From: Paraflavisolibacter caeni
GTDB lineage: Bacteria; Bacteroidota; Bacteroidia; Chitinophagales; Chitinophagaceae
Assembly: GCF_025628885.1 (NCBI RefSeq)
Contig: NZ_JAOTIF010000002.1
Span: forward strand, 434,001-498,000
Direction: 5' to 3'
DNA length: 64,000 nt
Positions within the stretch are counted from its first letter, which is position 1. The number at the start of each line of letters is the position of its first letter. The notes under the pieces are model-generated. The model had not been told where the DNA came from and searched no databases. It saw only the letters and a program-made list of their open reading frames with translations. A program made the translations under genes and the position numbers. Positions 9,801 to 17,560 of the stretch are shown here, in pieces.

Positions 9801-10423
9801 GGGGCTAATTCTTTTAATATACCTACCGAAGTAGGGATGAATAACTCCTTATTTTTTACTTCAAGTTTATCTATCCCATTATACTTTAGGGCAACCTTAC
9901 TCACATCAGCGCCGGGATTTACAATAAGATCATATTTTACGCGTCCGTTTTGAGAATAATAACGAATATCTATACCAGGGTACAAATTCTTTACTGTAAT
10001 ACCTAGATAAATTTTGCAGTCGGTTGCCCATTTGGATGGATCATCCCCCTTAAAGTAATTATTGTAATTATTAAGGGGTTTGTCGGCAATGATTTGCGGG
10101 TGGGCTGCTGCATTTAAAAAATCAACACGGTAAGCATGGGATTTGATCGTTGTTCCTGTATTTCTCTCATCCCTTGGTTCATCTTTCAGATGTCCAAGTA
10201 CTCGATCAATCGCACTTTCCCACGACTGTGGTTCATGCTGCAGTATCGTAAAACCGTTGTCATGTATATAAATTGCGCCGGCAGGCACTTCGGCCATGAA
10301 CTTTACTTGACTGTTCCACTGGCCTTTATTTTCAACGAATTGAACCGACTCATTAGATTGGCCGAAAGTAAAGCAGGAAAACAGTAAGAAAGACAGGAAA
10401 AGTATATAGTTTTTGATAGTCAA
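6833..10423 (-). CDS. Large T9SS cargo: SBBP beta-propeller, four PKD domains, gliding-motility C-terminal sorting domain
   Basis: A 1196-residue secreted protein. The start is a TTG; an in-frame stop lies 9 nt upstream and no ATG is available. Order: signal peptide ending FTFGQ; an N-terminal domain beginning FVENKGQWNSQVKF (about 28-245); SBBP/propeller repeats such as GNDAAYVLSLNPFTGQIYIA and VDRCENVYVSGWGGSI (about 250-740); four PKD domains marked by WQFGDG, WDFGDG, WNFGDG and WLFGDG (about 770-1110). Last comes the type B (CHU_C-like) sorting domain, FSIWARWGEKVF through SIGWDGRYKG. It probably acts as a surface adhesin or matrix protein. The PorP gene follows after 13 bp, implying an operon. 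Confidence 0.9.
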   Translation of the reverse strand: MTIKNYILFLSFLLFSCFTFGQSNESVQFVENKGQWNSQVKFMAEVPAGAIYIHDNGFTILQHEPQSWESAIDRVLGHLKDEPRDERNTGTTIKSHAYRVDFLNAAAHPQIIADKPLNNYNNYFKGDDPSKWATDCKIYLGITVKNLYPGIDIRYYSQNGRVKYDLIVNPGADVSKVALKYNGIDKLEVKNKELFIPTSVGILKELAPYSYQPNESGRKEIVSKYVVNGNVMRFDVRNYDKNLPLILDPTLIFCSFSGSMKDNWGFTATYGPDGSMYGGGISLEGGFPVSPGAFQTTFGGGSSNPVPEDIVIIKLTPDGRNRVYATYIGGSGNEQPHSLVVDQQGNLVIAGRTNSPISGAGSYPTKGFTSSNLGNYDIIVTKLNATGTALIGSARIGGSADDGANINASRSGANSLQRNYGDDGRSEVILDGGNNIYVASCTQSTNFYVQNAFQNNNAGKQDGVIIKLTPDASNVIFSSYLGGDGNDAAYVLSLNPFTGQIYIAGGTESSGGSMPGNTSGTIGVSNQGNIDGFVSIIGNSGGIQKTTFIGTSGIDQVYGIQFDKFGYPYVTGQTTGDWPHINAAYYDAGAKQFIAKLEPDLSRYVYSTAFGKSANNPSISITAFLVDRCENVYVSGWGGSISSGTNYQSSGTNGLPVTPDAIKATTDGKDFYFFVLKKNATAQLFGSFFGQDGYATDHVDGGTSRFDRNGVIYQAICANCKQFGPTPFPTTPGAWQETNPSPGCNLAMVKIEMNFAGVHSGVRSSIRGILRDTAGCVPLTVDFTDTVRNAVSYEWQFGDGSPQITTATPSASHTYNVVGTYRVMLVAIDSSTCNIRDTSYLRIRVGDIKADLDFNPVKLNPCDSFRYRFDNLSRAPGTQPFNGQSFEWDFGDGTPRLRSGLNSVFHTYANPGTYNVRLLLLDSAFCNYPDSVVKTLRVAALVKAQFETLPTGCAPYPAQFTNTSMAGQNFTWNFGDGATSTDHEPLHIYTTPGTYTIKLIARDSATCNFIDSIAKTITVAGIPTANFSAAPQPPLVNTPVTFTNLSSPDAVRFKWLFGDGDSLVVNSAQPVQHEYNSTGTFNACLIAFNIANCTDTICQPVQALVDAAVDVPTAFTPLSSDANNKVFVRGYGITKMKFSIWARWGEKVFETQSKSIGWDGRYKGALLPMDVYAYTLEVEFFDGKKTSKKGDITLIR

Positions 10424-10492
10424 AGTGTTTTATAATATTAACTGAATATTCCGAAAATTGTTGCGTAAACAATTGTTAAGAAAGCAAACAAT

Positions 10493-12607
10493 TCACGATA
10501 TCTTGCTCCACACTGTCTTTCCCTGTAGGCTTCCCAGGTAATGTTTAAGGCGTAAATTCTCTGCCGCATCTAGTTCTGGGTCTTCTTCAGCAATTTGTTC
10601 TGCCCATTTTTTAGCGGCATCCAGAATAAGTTTGTCTTTGACGAGATCTGCAAGTCTAAGGTTTAATGTACCGCTTTGGCGTGTACCTTCTATATCCCCG
10701 GGGCCGCGCAGTTCTAAATCTTTCTCAGCAATTTCGAAACCATTGTTCGTAGAAACCATCGTTTTGATACGCTCCCTGGCTTCGTTACTTAGTTTTGAGG
10801 AGGTTAATAATATACAATAACTTTTTTCAGCGCCCCTTCCAACTCGACCACGCAATTGATGCAACTGCGATAGTCCAAATTTTTCCGCATTTTCAATAAG
10901 CATCACGCTGGCATTGGGTACATTTACACCTACTTCAATCACCGTCGTCGAAACCATAATTTGAGTATCTCCTTTTACAAAACGTTGCATGTTGGTTTCT
11001 TTTACTTCAGGGTTCTGACGGCCGTGTACCATACTGATCCAATACCGGGGTTCAGGAAAAAAAGCTTTTACATGCTCATAACCTTGCATCAGGCTTTCAT
11101 AATCTAATTTAACACTTTCTTCGATTAAAGGAAAAATTATATATGCTTGTCTTCCTTTTTCTATTTCATCTTTAATAAATTCCAGTACAGACACCCTGTA
11201 TGTATCATAACGGTGAACGGTAGTGATAGGTTGCCTGCCTGGTGGCAATTCATCCATGATACTGTAATCAAGGTCTCCATATGCGGTCATAGCCAATGTT
11301 CTGGGAATCGGTGTTGCGGTCATAACCAGAACATGAGGAGGTACGGCGGCCTTTTTCCATAAACTCGCACGCTGCGCTACTCCAAAACGGTGTTGTTCGT
11401 CGATAACAGCCAATCCTAAGTTTTTGAACTGCACCACTTCTTCAATAAGTGCATGGGTGCCTATGATCAGGCTGAGACTACCTTCTGCCAGGCATTGCAG
11501 GATATATTTACGCTCACCGTTTTTGGTAGAACCGGTAAGCAGGTGTACGCCAATGGGCATGTCTTTCAGCAGGCTGCTGATAGAATTGAAATGTTGCTGC
11601 GCCAGGATTTCGGTCGGCGCCATCATACAGGCTTGGAAACCATTGTCTATCGCCAACAGCATTGAAAGAAGGGCTACAATAGTTTTACCGCTGCCCACAT
11701 CTCCTTGCAACAACCGGTTCATCTGGTGACCATTCAAAGTGTCGGATCTTATTTCTTTCAACACCCGTTTTTGAGCGCCAGTCAACTGGAAAGGAAGGTG
11801 CTTGTGATAAAATGTATTGAACAAGTCTCCAACCTTGTCGAACACCACACCTTTGGAATAGCGGTGACGCTTGGCCCTGACAATGGCCAGGCGAATTTGT
11901 GCTATAAAAAACTCTTCAAATTTTAGCCGGCGCACTGCTTTTTCATATGCTTCTGTCGAAGACGGAAAGTGCGCCTGCTGATATGCGGCATAACGCGAAA
12001 CAAACTGCCCTCTATGAAGAATACTATCGGGAAGGTTTTCCGGAATGTCTTTTTCCGAAAGCAAGGGTAGTAACGCTTGTACCAGTTTTGCCATAGGGCG
12101 CCCACCCAATCCCCTGGCCTTCAGTTTTTCAGTGGTCGGGTATACAGGCTCCAGGTAATTCTTAGTCTGTGCAGTCCCGGCTTGAACTACTTCCAACTCC
12201 GGATGAACCATTTGGGGCTTGCCCATAAAAAAGCCCATCCGCCCAAACACCAGGTACTGCTGCCCTTGCCGAAGCATTTTTTGAACCCAGCTGATACCTT
12301 GGAACCAGGTAAGTTCCATTGTGCCGGAATCATCTTTTAAATTAGCTATTAAGCGTCTTGCACTTTTCTCTCCAATCACCTCAAAATTGACCAATACTCC
12401 CTGTACTTGTGCAAATTCAATTGACGGGTTCAGGTCTACGATCCTGAATATCTTGGTGCGGTCTATGTGCCTGTACGGAAAATGATGCAATAGGTCACTG
12501 AAAGTAAAGATATTCAGCTCCTTCTTCAACAGGTCTGCACGCTGCGGCCCCACACCCTTTAAATATTCAATAGGATACGATAATATGTTTTGATTACTCC
12601 CAGTCAT
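10493..12607 (-). CDS. recG: ATP-dependent DNA helicase RecG
   Basis: A 704-residue branch-migration helicase that processes stalled forks and Holliday junctions. An N-terminal wedge/OB domain (about 60-160) recognises the branch. Superfamily-2 motifs include LLQGDVGSGKT (Walker A), AVIDEQHRFGV (DExH-type), MTATPIPRTLAMT and the C-terminal QLHQLRGRVGRG. Full length for the family. It lies 12 bp downstream of pdxJ on the same strand and is probably cotranscribed with it from the promoter before pdxJ. Confidence 0.97.
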   Translation of the reverse strand: MTGSNQNILSYPIEYLKGVGPQRADLLKKELNIFTFSDLLHHFPYRHIDRTKIFRIVDLNPSIEFAQVQGVLVNFEVIGEKSARRLIANLKDDSGTMELTWFQGISWVQKMLRQGQQYLVFGRMGFFMGKPQMVHPELEVVQAGTAQTKNYLEPVYPTTEKLKARGLGGRPMAKLVQALLPLLSEKDIPENLPDSILHRGQFVSRYAAYQQAHFPSSTEAYEKAVRRLKFEEFFIAQIRLAIVRAKRHRYSKGVVFDKVGDLFNTFYHKHLPFQLTGAQKRVLKEIRSDTLNGHQMNRLLQGDVGSGKTIVALLSMLLAIDNGFQACMMAPTEILAQQHFNSISSLLKDMPIGVHLLTGSTKNGERKYILQCLAEGSLSLIIGTHALIEEVVQFKNLGLAVIDEQHRFGVAQRASLWKKAAVPPHVLVMTATPIPRTLAMTAYGDLDYSIMDELPPGRQPITTVHRYDTYRVSVLEFIKDEIEKGRQAYIIFPLIEESVKLDYESLMQGYEHVKAFFPEPRYWISMVHGRQNPEVKETNMQRFVKGDTQIMVSTTVIEVGVNVPNASVMLIENAEKFGLSQLHQLRGRVGRGAEKSYCILLTSSKLSNEARERIKTMVSTNNGFEIAEKDLELRGPGDIEGTRQSGTLNLRLADLVKDKLILDAAKKWAEQIAEEDPELDAAENLRLKHYLGSLQGKTVWSKIS

Positions 12608-12619
12608 TCGTCAGTCGAA

Positions 12620-13345
12620 TCATTCGTAATTCAATTGCCTTTTATACAGCTGGATCACATTTTCAAATCCAAGATAAATGGCATCGCAAATAAGTGCATG
12701 ACCTATGCTCACTTCGTCCAGCCAGGGAATATTTTGCTTCAGGAATTTCAGGTTATTCAGGTCAAGATCATGACCGGCATTCAAACCTAATCCCAATTCC
12801 TTCGCTCTTCTGGCTGCAGCCAAATAGGGTTCAATGGCTGATTGCTTATCACCCTTTGCATATTCGACAGCATATCCCTCTGTATAAAGCTCAATTCTGT
12901 CCGTGCCCGTTTCTGCAGCACCTTCTATCATTTCAAGCACTGGGTCTACAAATATGGAAACGCGGATACCGGCATTTTTGAAAATGCCAATGATCTCTTT
13001 AAGGTAATCCTTATAGGCAATGGTATCCCAACCATGATTGGAAGTGATTTGATTGAGCGCATCAGGAACAAGTGTTACTTGGTCCGGTTGGGTTTCCAGT
13101 ACCAGGTCTACAAACTTCTGTTCCTGGCAATTCCCTTCAATATTAAATTCTGTAGTAATAATTTTCTTTATATCACGAACATCTTGATATCTTATGTGTC
13201 GTTCGTCTGGTCGGGGGTGAACTGTAACGCCATCTGCTCCAAAGCGCTGAGCATCAATAGCAGCCTTCACTACATCTGGATTATTGCCTCCCCGGCTGTT
13301 ACGCAGGGTGGCAAACTTGTTGATGTTTACTGATAACTTGGTCAT
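12620..13345 (-). CDS. pdxJ: Pyridoxine 5'-phosphate synthase PdxJ
   Basis: A 241-residue TIM-barrel enzyme that condenses 1-deoxyxylulose 5-phosphate with 3-amino-2-oxopropyl phosphate to make pyridoxine 5'-phosphate. Motifs: LSVNINKFATLRNSRGG (substrate loop), GVTVHPRPDERHI, FNIEGN, VTLVPD, ELYTEGYA and GLNAGHDLDL. The ATG sits 4 nt after a TAATTTTG box, so the mRNA may be leaderless. First gene of a probable pdxJ-recG operon. Confidence 0.97.
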   Translation of the reverse strand: MTKLSVNINKFATLRNSRGGNNPDVVKAAIDAQRFGADGVTVHPRPDERHIRYQDVRDIKKIITTEFNIEGNCQEQKFVDLVLETQPDQVTLVPDALNQITSNHGWDTIAYKDYLKEIIGIFKNAGIRVSIFVDPVLEMIEGAAETGTDRIELYTEGYAVEYAKGDKQSAIEPYLAAARRAKELGLGLNAGHDLDLNNLKFLKQNIPWLDEVSIGHALICDAIYLGFENVIQLYKRQLNYE

Positions 13346-13349
13346 ACTG

Positions 13350-13357
13350 CAAAATTA
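13350..13357 (-). promoter_or_regulatory. Bacteroidota -7 box for pdxJ, 4 nt before the ATG
   Basis: TAATTTTG matches TAnnTTTG exactly and is followed by CAGT and then the pdxJ ATG. With initiation a few bases after the box, the transcript would start at or next to the start codon. No convincing -33 TTTG is seen at the expected distance. Confidence 0.5.
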
Positions 13358-13545
13358 CAGTCGGAAGAGTGAGTTTGGTGGTTGAACTTTTTTCTAACCT
13401 TTTTTTATAAAATCGATATATCCTCCACATCTTTAAATCCAGGTTCGCCAATTGCTCATTTACTTCCGTGGCCAATGATTGATTTCTAAAACACAAAAGA
13501 CCATTAAGGATTTCAAAACTTAATAGTCTCCGTTATTAAAAGCGG

Positions 13546-13553
13546 TAAATTTG
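13546..13553 (+). promoter_or_regulatory. -7 box for the small PLDc_N-like gene
   Basis: TAAATTTG matches TAnnTTTG exactly. It covers the in-frame TTG at 13551, which rules out that codon as the start and supports the ATG at 13575. A purine-rich GAAGGGAG (13553-13560) follows but is far from the ATG. Confidence 0.5.
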
Positions 13554-13574
13554 AAGGGAGCAACACCGTTCGCA

Positions 13575-13772
13575 ATGAATACTGCCAATTATGTTTTCTG
13601 GTTTTTTGTGATCACGCTCCTCATTTGGTTGGTTGTTTTGGTATGGGCGTTGATCAATCTGTTTAAAAGAGAAGACCTGTCTCTGGTCGCTAAGGCCTTC
13701 TGGACATTAATAATTATTTCTTTTCCCATTCTTGGCCTGATCGTATATGTCATCATAAGAAAAAGGCTTTAA
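13575..13772 (+). CDS. Small two-TM membrane protein, PLDc_N (phospholipase D nuclease N-terminal) type
   Basis: A 65-residue protein made of two hydrophobic helices (about 6-28 and 41-62) separated by a charged turn, LFKREDLSLVAKAFW. This is the layout of the short PLDc_N module found at the N-terminus of cardiolipin synthases and also as stand-alone proteins. It has no HKD catalytic motif, so it cannot itself be a phospholipase. It probably sits in the inner membrane; its role is unknown. It is isolated, between pdxJ (divergent) and a degenerate region. Confidence 0.7.
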   Translation: MNTANYVFWFFVITLLIWLVVLVWALINLFKREDLSLVAKAFWTLIIISFPILGLIVYVIIRKRL

Positions 13773-13795
13773 TAGGTACCCAACTTTAATCTTCT

Positions 13796-14162
13796 TTACT
13801 GGAAATACTTTTTCAATTCTTTATCCTCACCTTTCCACTGTGCAATCTTTGCCAATGCATTTACCAAGGGCTCCTGAATAAATCCAGGGATACCTGGGAG
13901 ATAGGTGCCGCTGTATCCTTCATTTATTGTATATTCCTTGCCATTCTTGCCAACCAGGGCTTTGCCCTTTAAAACGGTGAAATACTCATTAAATTTTTTA
14001 TGATAGTGCCAGTCATTTCCACCATGTGGTTCCAATTCCACTTGGATCAATTCATAAGCGCCACCGGTTTCTTTGCCGGTCTTCAAAAAAGTGGACCTGT
14101 AATTACCATCGCTGTTAAAGACGGTTCGGTCTGTACGATTTCCAACATTGGTGTCAAGGGCA
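13796..14162 (-). pseudogene. Cupin-domain protein fragment lacking its 5' end
   Basis: The open frame encodes a cupin core: VELEPHGGNDWHYHKKFNEY contains the His-containing metal motif and is followed by TVLKGKALVGKNGKEYTI and PGIPGFIQEP. Upstream of the only possible start codons (a TTG at 14086 is the first), the same frame still reads like protein (VFNSDGNYRSTFLKTGKETG). It then runs into a stop near 14190 with no start codon. The natural gene therefore seems to have lost its beginning at a junction with an AraC fragment. A short product from the TTG cannot be excluded. Confidence 0.55.
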
Positions 14163-14163
14163 G

Positions 14164-14262
14164 GTAAACTTTCACACCGGCTACAACAACATCAGCAGCT
14201 TTTCTGCAGCTTACAAAAAATTCTTTGGCTATCTACCCGGAAAAATCAGTGTACGTTGTTAA
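14164..14262 (+). pseudogene. AraC-family transcription regulator, C-terminal HTH fragment
   Basis: In this frame the sequence reads VNFHTGYNNISSFSAAYKKF then FGYLPGKI before a stop at 14260-14262. This is the second helix-turn-helix of AraC/XylS regulators (pattern vGYnnxSsFsrAFKKxFGxxP). The frame is closed by a stop at 14116, and no other AraC sequence is nearby, so it is the last ~35 residues of a lost gene. It overlaps the 3' end of the opposite-strand peptidase gene by 17 bp and abuts the cupin fragment. Confidence 0.6.
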
Positions 14263-16891
14263 TAGGAAACCCCCTCTTTTGCATCAGTCCATCGATCTTC
14301 GCATCACGTCCTCTGAACAAGCGATAACTCTCCGTTGGATCAATTGTATTACCAACAGAAAAAACATACTCATACAAACGTCTGGCAACTACTTTGTCAT
14401 AAGGGCCGCCAGCTTCAGTGAATGCACCGTAAGCGTCGGCAGTGATGACATCCGACCATAAGTAACTGTAATAACCTGCAGAATAGGAGTCACTCGAAAA
14501 TATATGCAAGAAGTGGGGGAGACGGTGCCGCATCACCAACTCACTCGGCATGCCCAACTGGGCAAGAGTTTCCCGCTCAAATGCATCCGGATCAATTTTC
14601 TGTGTACCCGCCAAATGGATCTTCATATCAATTAGTCCGCTCGCTAAATATTCTGTAGTAGCAAATCCTTGTTGAAATGTTGATGCTTTTTCAATCTTTT
14701 CTACAAGATCCTTTGGGATCGGCTTGCCGGTTTTATAATGAAGGGCAAAGCGCTGAAGTACTTCGGGTGTAGATAACCAGTGTTCAAGAAGTTGAGAAGG
14801 GAACTCTACATAATCACGGAAAACAGCTGTCCCGGCAAGCGATCCATAAGTGACATTGGAAGAAAGTCCATGCAGGGCATGACCGAATTCATGAAACAAA
14901 GTACTGGCATCATCCCAGGAGATGAGCACGGGTTCTCCTGGTTTCCCTTTCACAAAATTGGAGTTGTTCGAAACAATGGTAGTTATTGGTTCATCCATTT
15001 GTTCCTGGCGGCGGTAAGCATTCATCCAGGCACCGGATTTCTTGCCAGTTCGTGTGTAAGGATCGAAGTACCACAGGCCTACGTGTCTACCTGTTGTTTT
15101 GTCTTTTACATCCCATACACGAACATCAGGATGATAAACTGGAATGTTTGATACTAACGTGAAACTAAAGCCGAAGAGTTCTCCTGCAACCCAAAACATG
15201 CCCTCACGTAATTGCTCCAGCTGTAAGTATTGTTTTACCTCATCTTGATCCAGGTCATACTTCGCTTTTCTTACCTTCTCTCCGTAGTAACTGTAATCCC
15301 AAGGCTCAATCTTGTTGACACCATCTTTACTGGCAATTTGTTGCATATCGGCAACTTCTTCCTGCACGCGCGCTACTGCAGGCTTCCATACAGCTTCCAT
15401 CAATTCCATAGCCTTCTCTGGAGTCTTCGCCATGGTGTTCTCCAGGCGCCAGTGTGCATGTGTGGGGTAACCCAGTAACTGGGCACGCTGTGCACGGAGT
15501 TGCAGGATCTCCGTACTAATTGCATTATTGTCATGTTCGCCTCCATTATCACCGCGACTGATAAACATCCGCCATACCTTTTCACGTAGATCGCGTCGGC
15601 TGGAGTAAGTAAGAAAAGGGGCAACAGATGAACGGGTGTTTGTAATGATGCCCACCCCAGTAATTTTCTTCGCAGCTACTGCGGCAGTGACTACATCACG
15701 CGCTGATTGAGGAAGTCCTTCAAGATCAGCCTCATTTTGCAGTACAACATATTGCTCGCTCTCATCAGCAAGCACGTTCTGGCTGAACCGTGTAAATTGT
15801 CTGGCCAGTTGTTGATTGATCTGGGACAATCGTGCCTTATCGGCTGCATTAAGTTTCGCTCCGGCACGGACGAAGTTGTTGTAATAGTGCCAGGTAAGTC
15901 GTTGCTGCTCTGGAGTCAGTTTTGCTTTCTCAGGTGATTGATATACAGCTTCAATACGCTGAAACAATTGCTCGTTCTGAATAATTTGATCTGAGAAGGC
16001 TGCGATCTTTGGCCCCATTTCACGTTCTACCAACTGGAACTCTGGACTATTCATGTTCGCGCTCCAGATATTATAAACAATATGAACGTTACGGAATGTT
16101 CGGTCCGCACGTTCCATAGCCGCAATGGTATTGTCAAATGTCGGAGCTTCAGCATTAGAGGCAATTTGTTTCACCTTGTCCAGATTGTCTGCCATGGCTG
16201 CTTCAAGTGCAGGCTTGAATTGTGGCACCTCAACACTGTCAAATGGCGGTACTCCTCCATATGGACCTTCCCATCGCTTTAGAAGAGGATTGTCGTGAGC
16301 GTCAGTCATAGTATCTACAGTTCTGGATTGCGTTATATGTTCTTTACCTTGATTAGTATGCTTGTTGTGAATTAACTTCTTCTTCATTACTACAAATTCC
16401 AGTGGCTGTTTCGGAATGCCAAATCTCGGGTCGTTTGGAAAAGGCTGCTTTTCTCCTGTAAGATGAAACCCCCTTCTTTCATACCAGGCGATCAATTCAT
16501 TGCGTATCGAGATGACCGTCATTGTAATCGCCTTGCAATCTTCTTGTCTTGCGTATTCTTCTGAAGCTTCTAGGAGCTGCTTCCCAATTCCTGAGGCCTG
16601 GCTTTCAGGTGATACGGTAAGCATGCCTAAATACATTTCATCTTGATAATGATGCAGGTACACGCAACCTAAAAACTCACCTCTATTATTCGTGCATTTT
16701 AATAAACACGCACCTGGTCTTTTGATCAGATCTGTTAACGATGTTTCATCTATGCGGATGCCACCTAGTAAGTCCGCTTCCGTCGTCCAGCCTTTCTTTG
16801 AAGATTCACCACGGTAAGCACTATTCACTAATTGAACCAGTTGCGGAACATCACTGATCGTAGCTGCAGAAATAGTCAAGTCATCAAACAT
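14246..16891 (-). CDS. Fusion of a GNAT N-acetyltransferase with an M3-family oligopeptidase (Dcp-like)
   Basis: An 881-residue protein. Residues 1 to about 172 are a GNAT domain: LGMLTVSPESQASGIGKQLL is motif A with the acetyl-CoA loop, and WYERRGFHLTGE is motif B. Residues about 173-205 are a polar, low-conservation linker. From about 206 (MTDAHDNPLLKRWEGPYGG) runs a complete M3A metallopeptidase with the zinc motif FHEFGHALHG near residue 665, followed by SQLLEHW. M3A enzymes cleave short peptides, often as peptidyl-dipeptidases. Dcp relatives in this phylum often carry a signal peptide; this one cannot, so a cytoplasmic location is inferred. The linker reads like former intergenic DNA, suggesting loss of a stop codon. 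Confidence 0.85.
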   Translation of the reverse strand: MFDDLTISAATISDVPQLVQLVNSAYRGESSKKGWTTEADLLGGIRIDETSLTDLIKRPGACLLKCTNNRGEFLGCVYLHHYQDEMYLGMLTVSPESQASGIGKQLLEASEEYARQEDCKAITMTVISIRNELIAWYERRGFHLTGEKQPFPNDPRFGIPKQPLEFVVMKKKLIHNKHTNQGKEHITQSRTVDTMTDAHDNPLLKRWEGPYGGVPPFDSVEVPQFKPALEAAMADNLDKVKQIASNAEAPTFDNTIAAMERADRTFRNVHIVYNIWSANMNSPEFQLVEREMGPKIAAFSDQIIQNEQLFQRIEAVYQSPEKAKLTPEQQRLTWHYYNNFVRAGAKLNAADKARLSQINQQLARQFTRFSQNVLADESEQYVVLQNEADLEGLPQSARDVVTAAVAAKKITGVGIITNTRSSVAPFLTYSSRRDLREKVWRMFISRGDNGGEHDNNAISTEILQLRAQRAQLLGYPTHAHWRLENTMAKTPEKAMELMEAVWKPAVARVQEEVADMQQIASKDGVNKIEPWDYSYYGEKVRKAKYDLDQDEVKQYLQLEQLREGMFWVAGELFGFSFTLVSNIPVYHPDVRVWDVKDKTTGRHVGLWYFDPYTRTGKKSGAWMNAYRRQEQMDEPITTIVSNNSNFVKGKPGEPVLISWDDASTLFHEFGHALHGLSSNVTYGSLAGTAVFRDYVEFPSQLLEHWLSTPEVLQRFALHYKTGKPIPKDLVEKIEKASTFQQGFATTEYLASGLIDMKIHLAGTQKIDPDAFERETLAQLGMPSELVMRHRLPHFLHIFSSDSYSAGYYSYLWSDVITADAYGAFTEAGGPYDKVVARRLYEYVFSVGNTIDPTESYRLFRGRDAKIDGLMQKRGFPINNVH

Positions 16892-16895
16892 GAAG

Positions 16896-16903
16896 CAAAA
16901 GTA
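16896..16903 (-). promoter_or_regulatory. -7 box 4 nt before the GNAT/M3 start codon
   Basis: TACTTTTG matches TAnnTTTG exactly and is followed by CTTC and then the ATG. This supports ATG 16891 as the true start and a leaderless or nearly leaderless transcript. No clear -33 element. Confidence 0.5.
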
Positions 16904-17035
16904 GTGAGGTTAACTTTGCTTACCAGTACTCTTGCATCTCATGCATTAGAAAAGGGGCAGCAGCCCCTTAATAAATCGTGGTTTCGTTTTATGGCAACGC
17001 CCCAGTTGTGTAAATATCATTTACACCATATGAAT

Positions 17036-17188
17036 TTAATTAATTTCCATATAACTGGAAATTAAAACATAAAAGCTTGCCGCAATAAACATTAATAAGA
17101 TGAGCATGACCGTGATGGCTGCTCCCAGGTTGAAATCGTCGCGAACTTCTGTCTCTGCTCTGCTTATATTCTTTCTCACTGTCTCCAT
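17036..17188 (-). CDS. Small single-pass membrane protein, 50 residues
   Basis: ATG at 17188, stop at 17036. The product is METVRKNISRAETEVRDDFN followed by one hydrophobic helix (about 21-45) and a short tail. A polar, charged N-terminus before one TM helix is typical of small inner-membrane proteins. I do not recognise a family. It fills part of the gap between the GNAT/M3 gene and the porin-like gene. A 9-bp inverted repeat (TAATTTCCA/TGGAAATTA, 17041-17064) overlaps its 3' end. Confidence 0.5.
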   Translation of the reverse strand: METVRKNISRAETEVRDDFNLGAAITVMLILLMFIAASFYVLISSYMEIN

Positions 17189-17560
17189 GATATTTGGTTT
17201 TTGAACTTATAGAATAAAGCTAAAAAGCATGCCATTGTAATATTAACTTGAACTTGGGTCAAATCAAAGCCCATCTGTTTAAAAGTTGTTGAAAGGGCAC
17301 TACGTTATGAAAAATAGTGGGGTTAATGGATGAAGTATGCCCCTATTAAACAGTCAAGAATTTGGATTTGATCGTCACTTTGTTGAAAATTAGAATTTTG
17401 GACTAATGTTTTATGATATTTCTGCTTTTCTGGTAGTTATAGTTTATACTAAGTTTTCACTTTAGGCGTTTCTCGTTTGTTCGCTTCGGGCGGATGCCCA
17501 AATGCGAATTCCGTACTACTCAACGGATAGTGGATAAATCCAAAAAACAAATAATAAAAT
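17189..17560. other. Intergenic region without a recognised gene
   Basis: AT-rich, with no convincing reading frame on either strand. It should hold promoters for the divergent small membrane protein (minus) and the beta-barrel gene (plus). A possible leader region lies just before 17561; I found no exact TAnnTTTG box at a useful distance. Confidence 0.4.

Noticed and set aside
10456-10474. A 7-bp inverted repeat (AATTGTT/AACAATT) after recG as a terminator
   Set aside because: The stem is short and AT-rich with no proper T tract; too weak to call.
14160-14250. A minus-strand peptide AADVVVAGVKV next to the cupin fragment
   Set aside because: It is the complement of the AraC-type plus-strand frame, whose match (GYNNISSFSAAYKKFFGYL) is much stronger.
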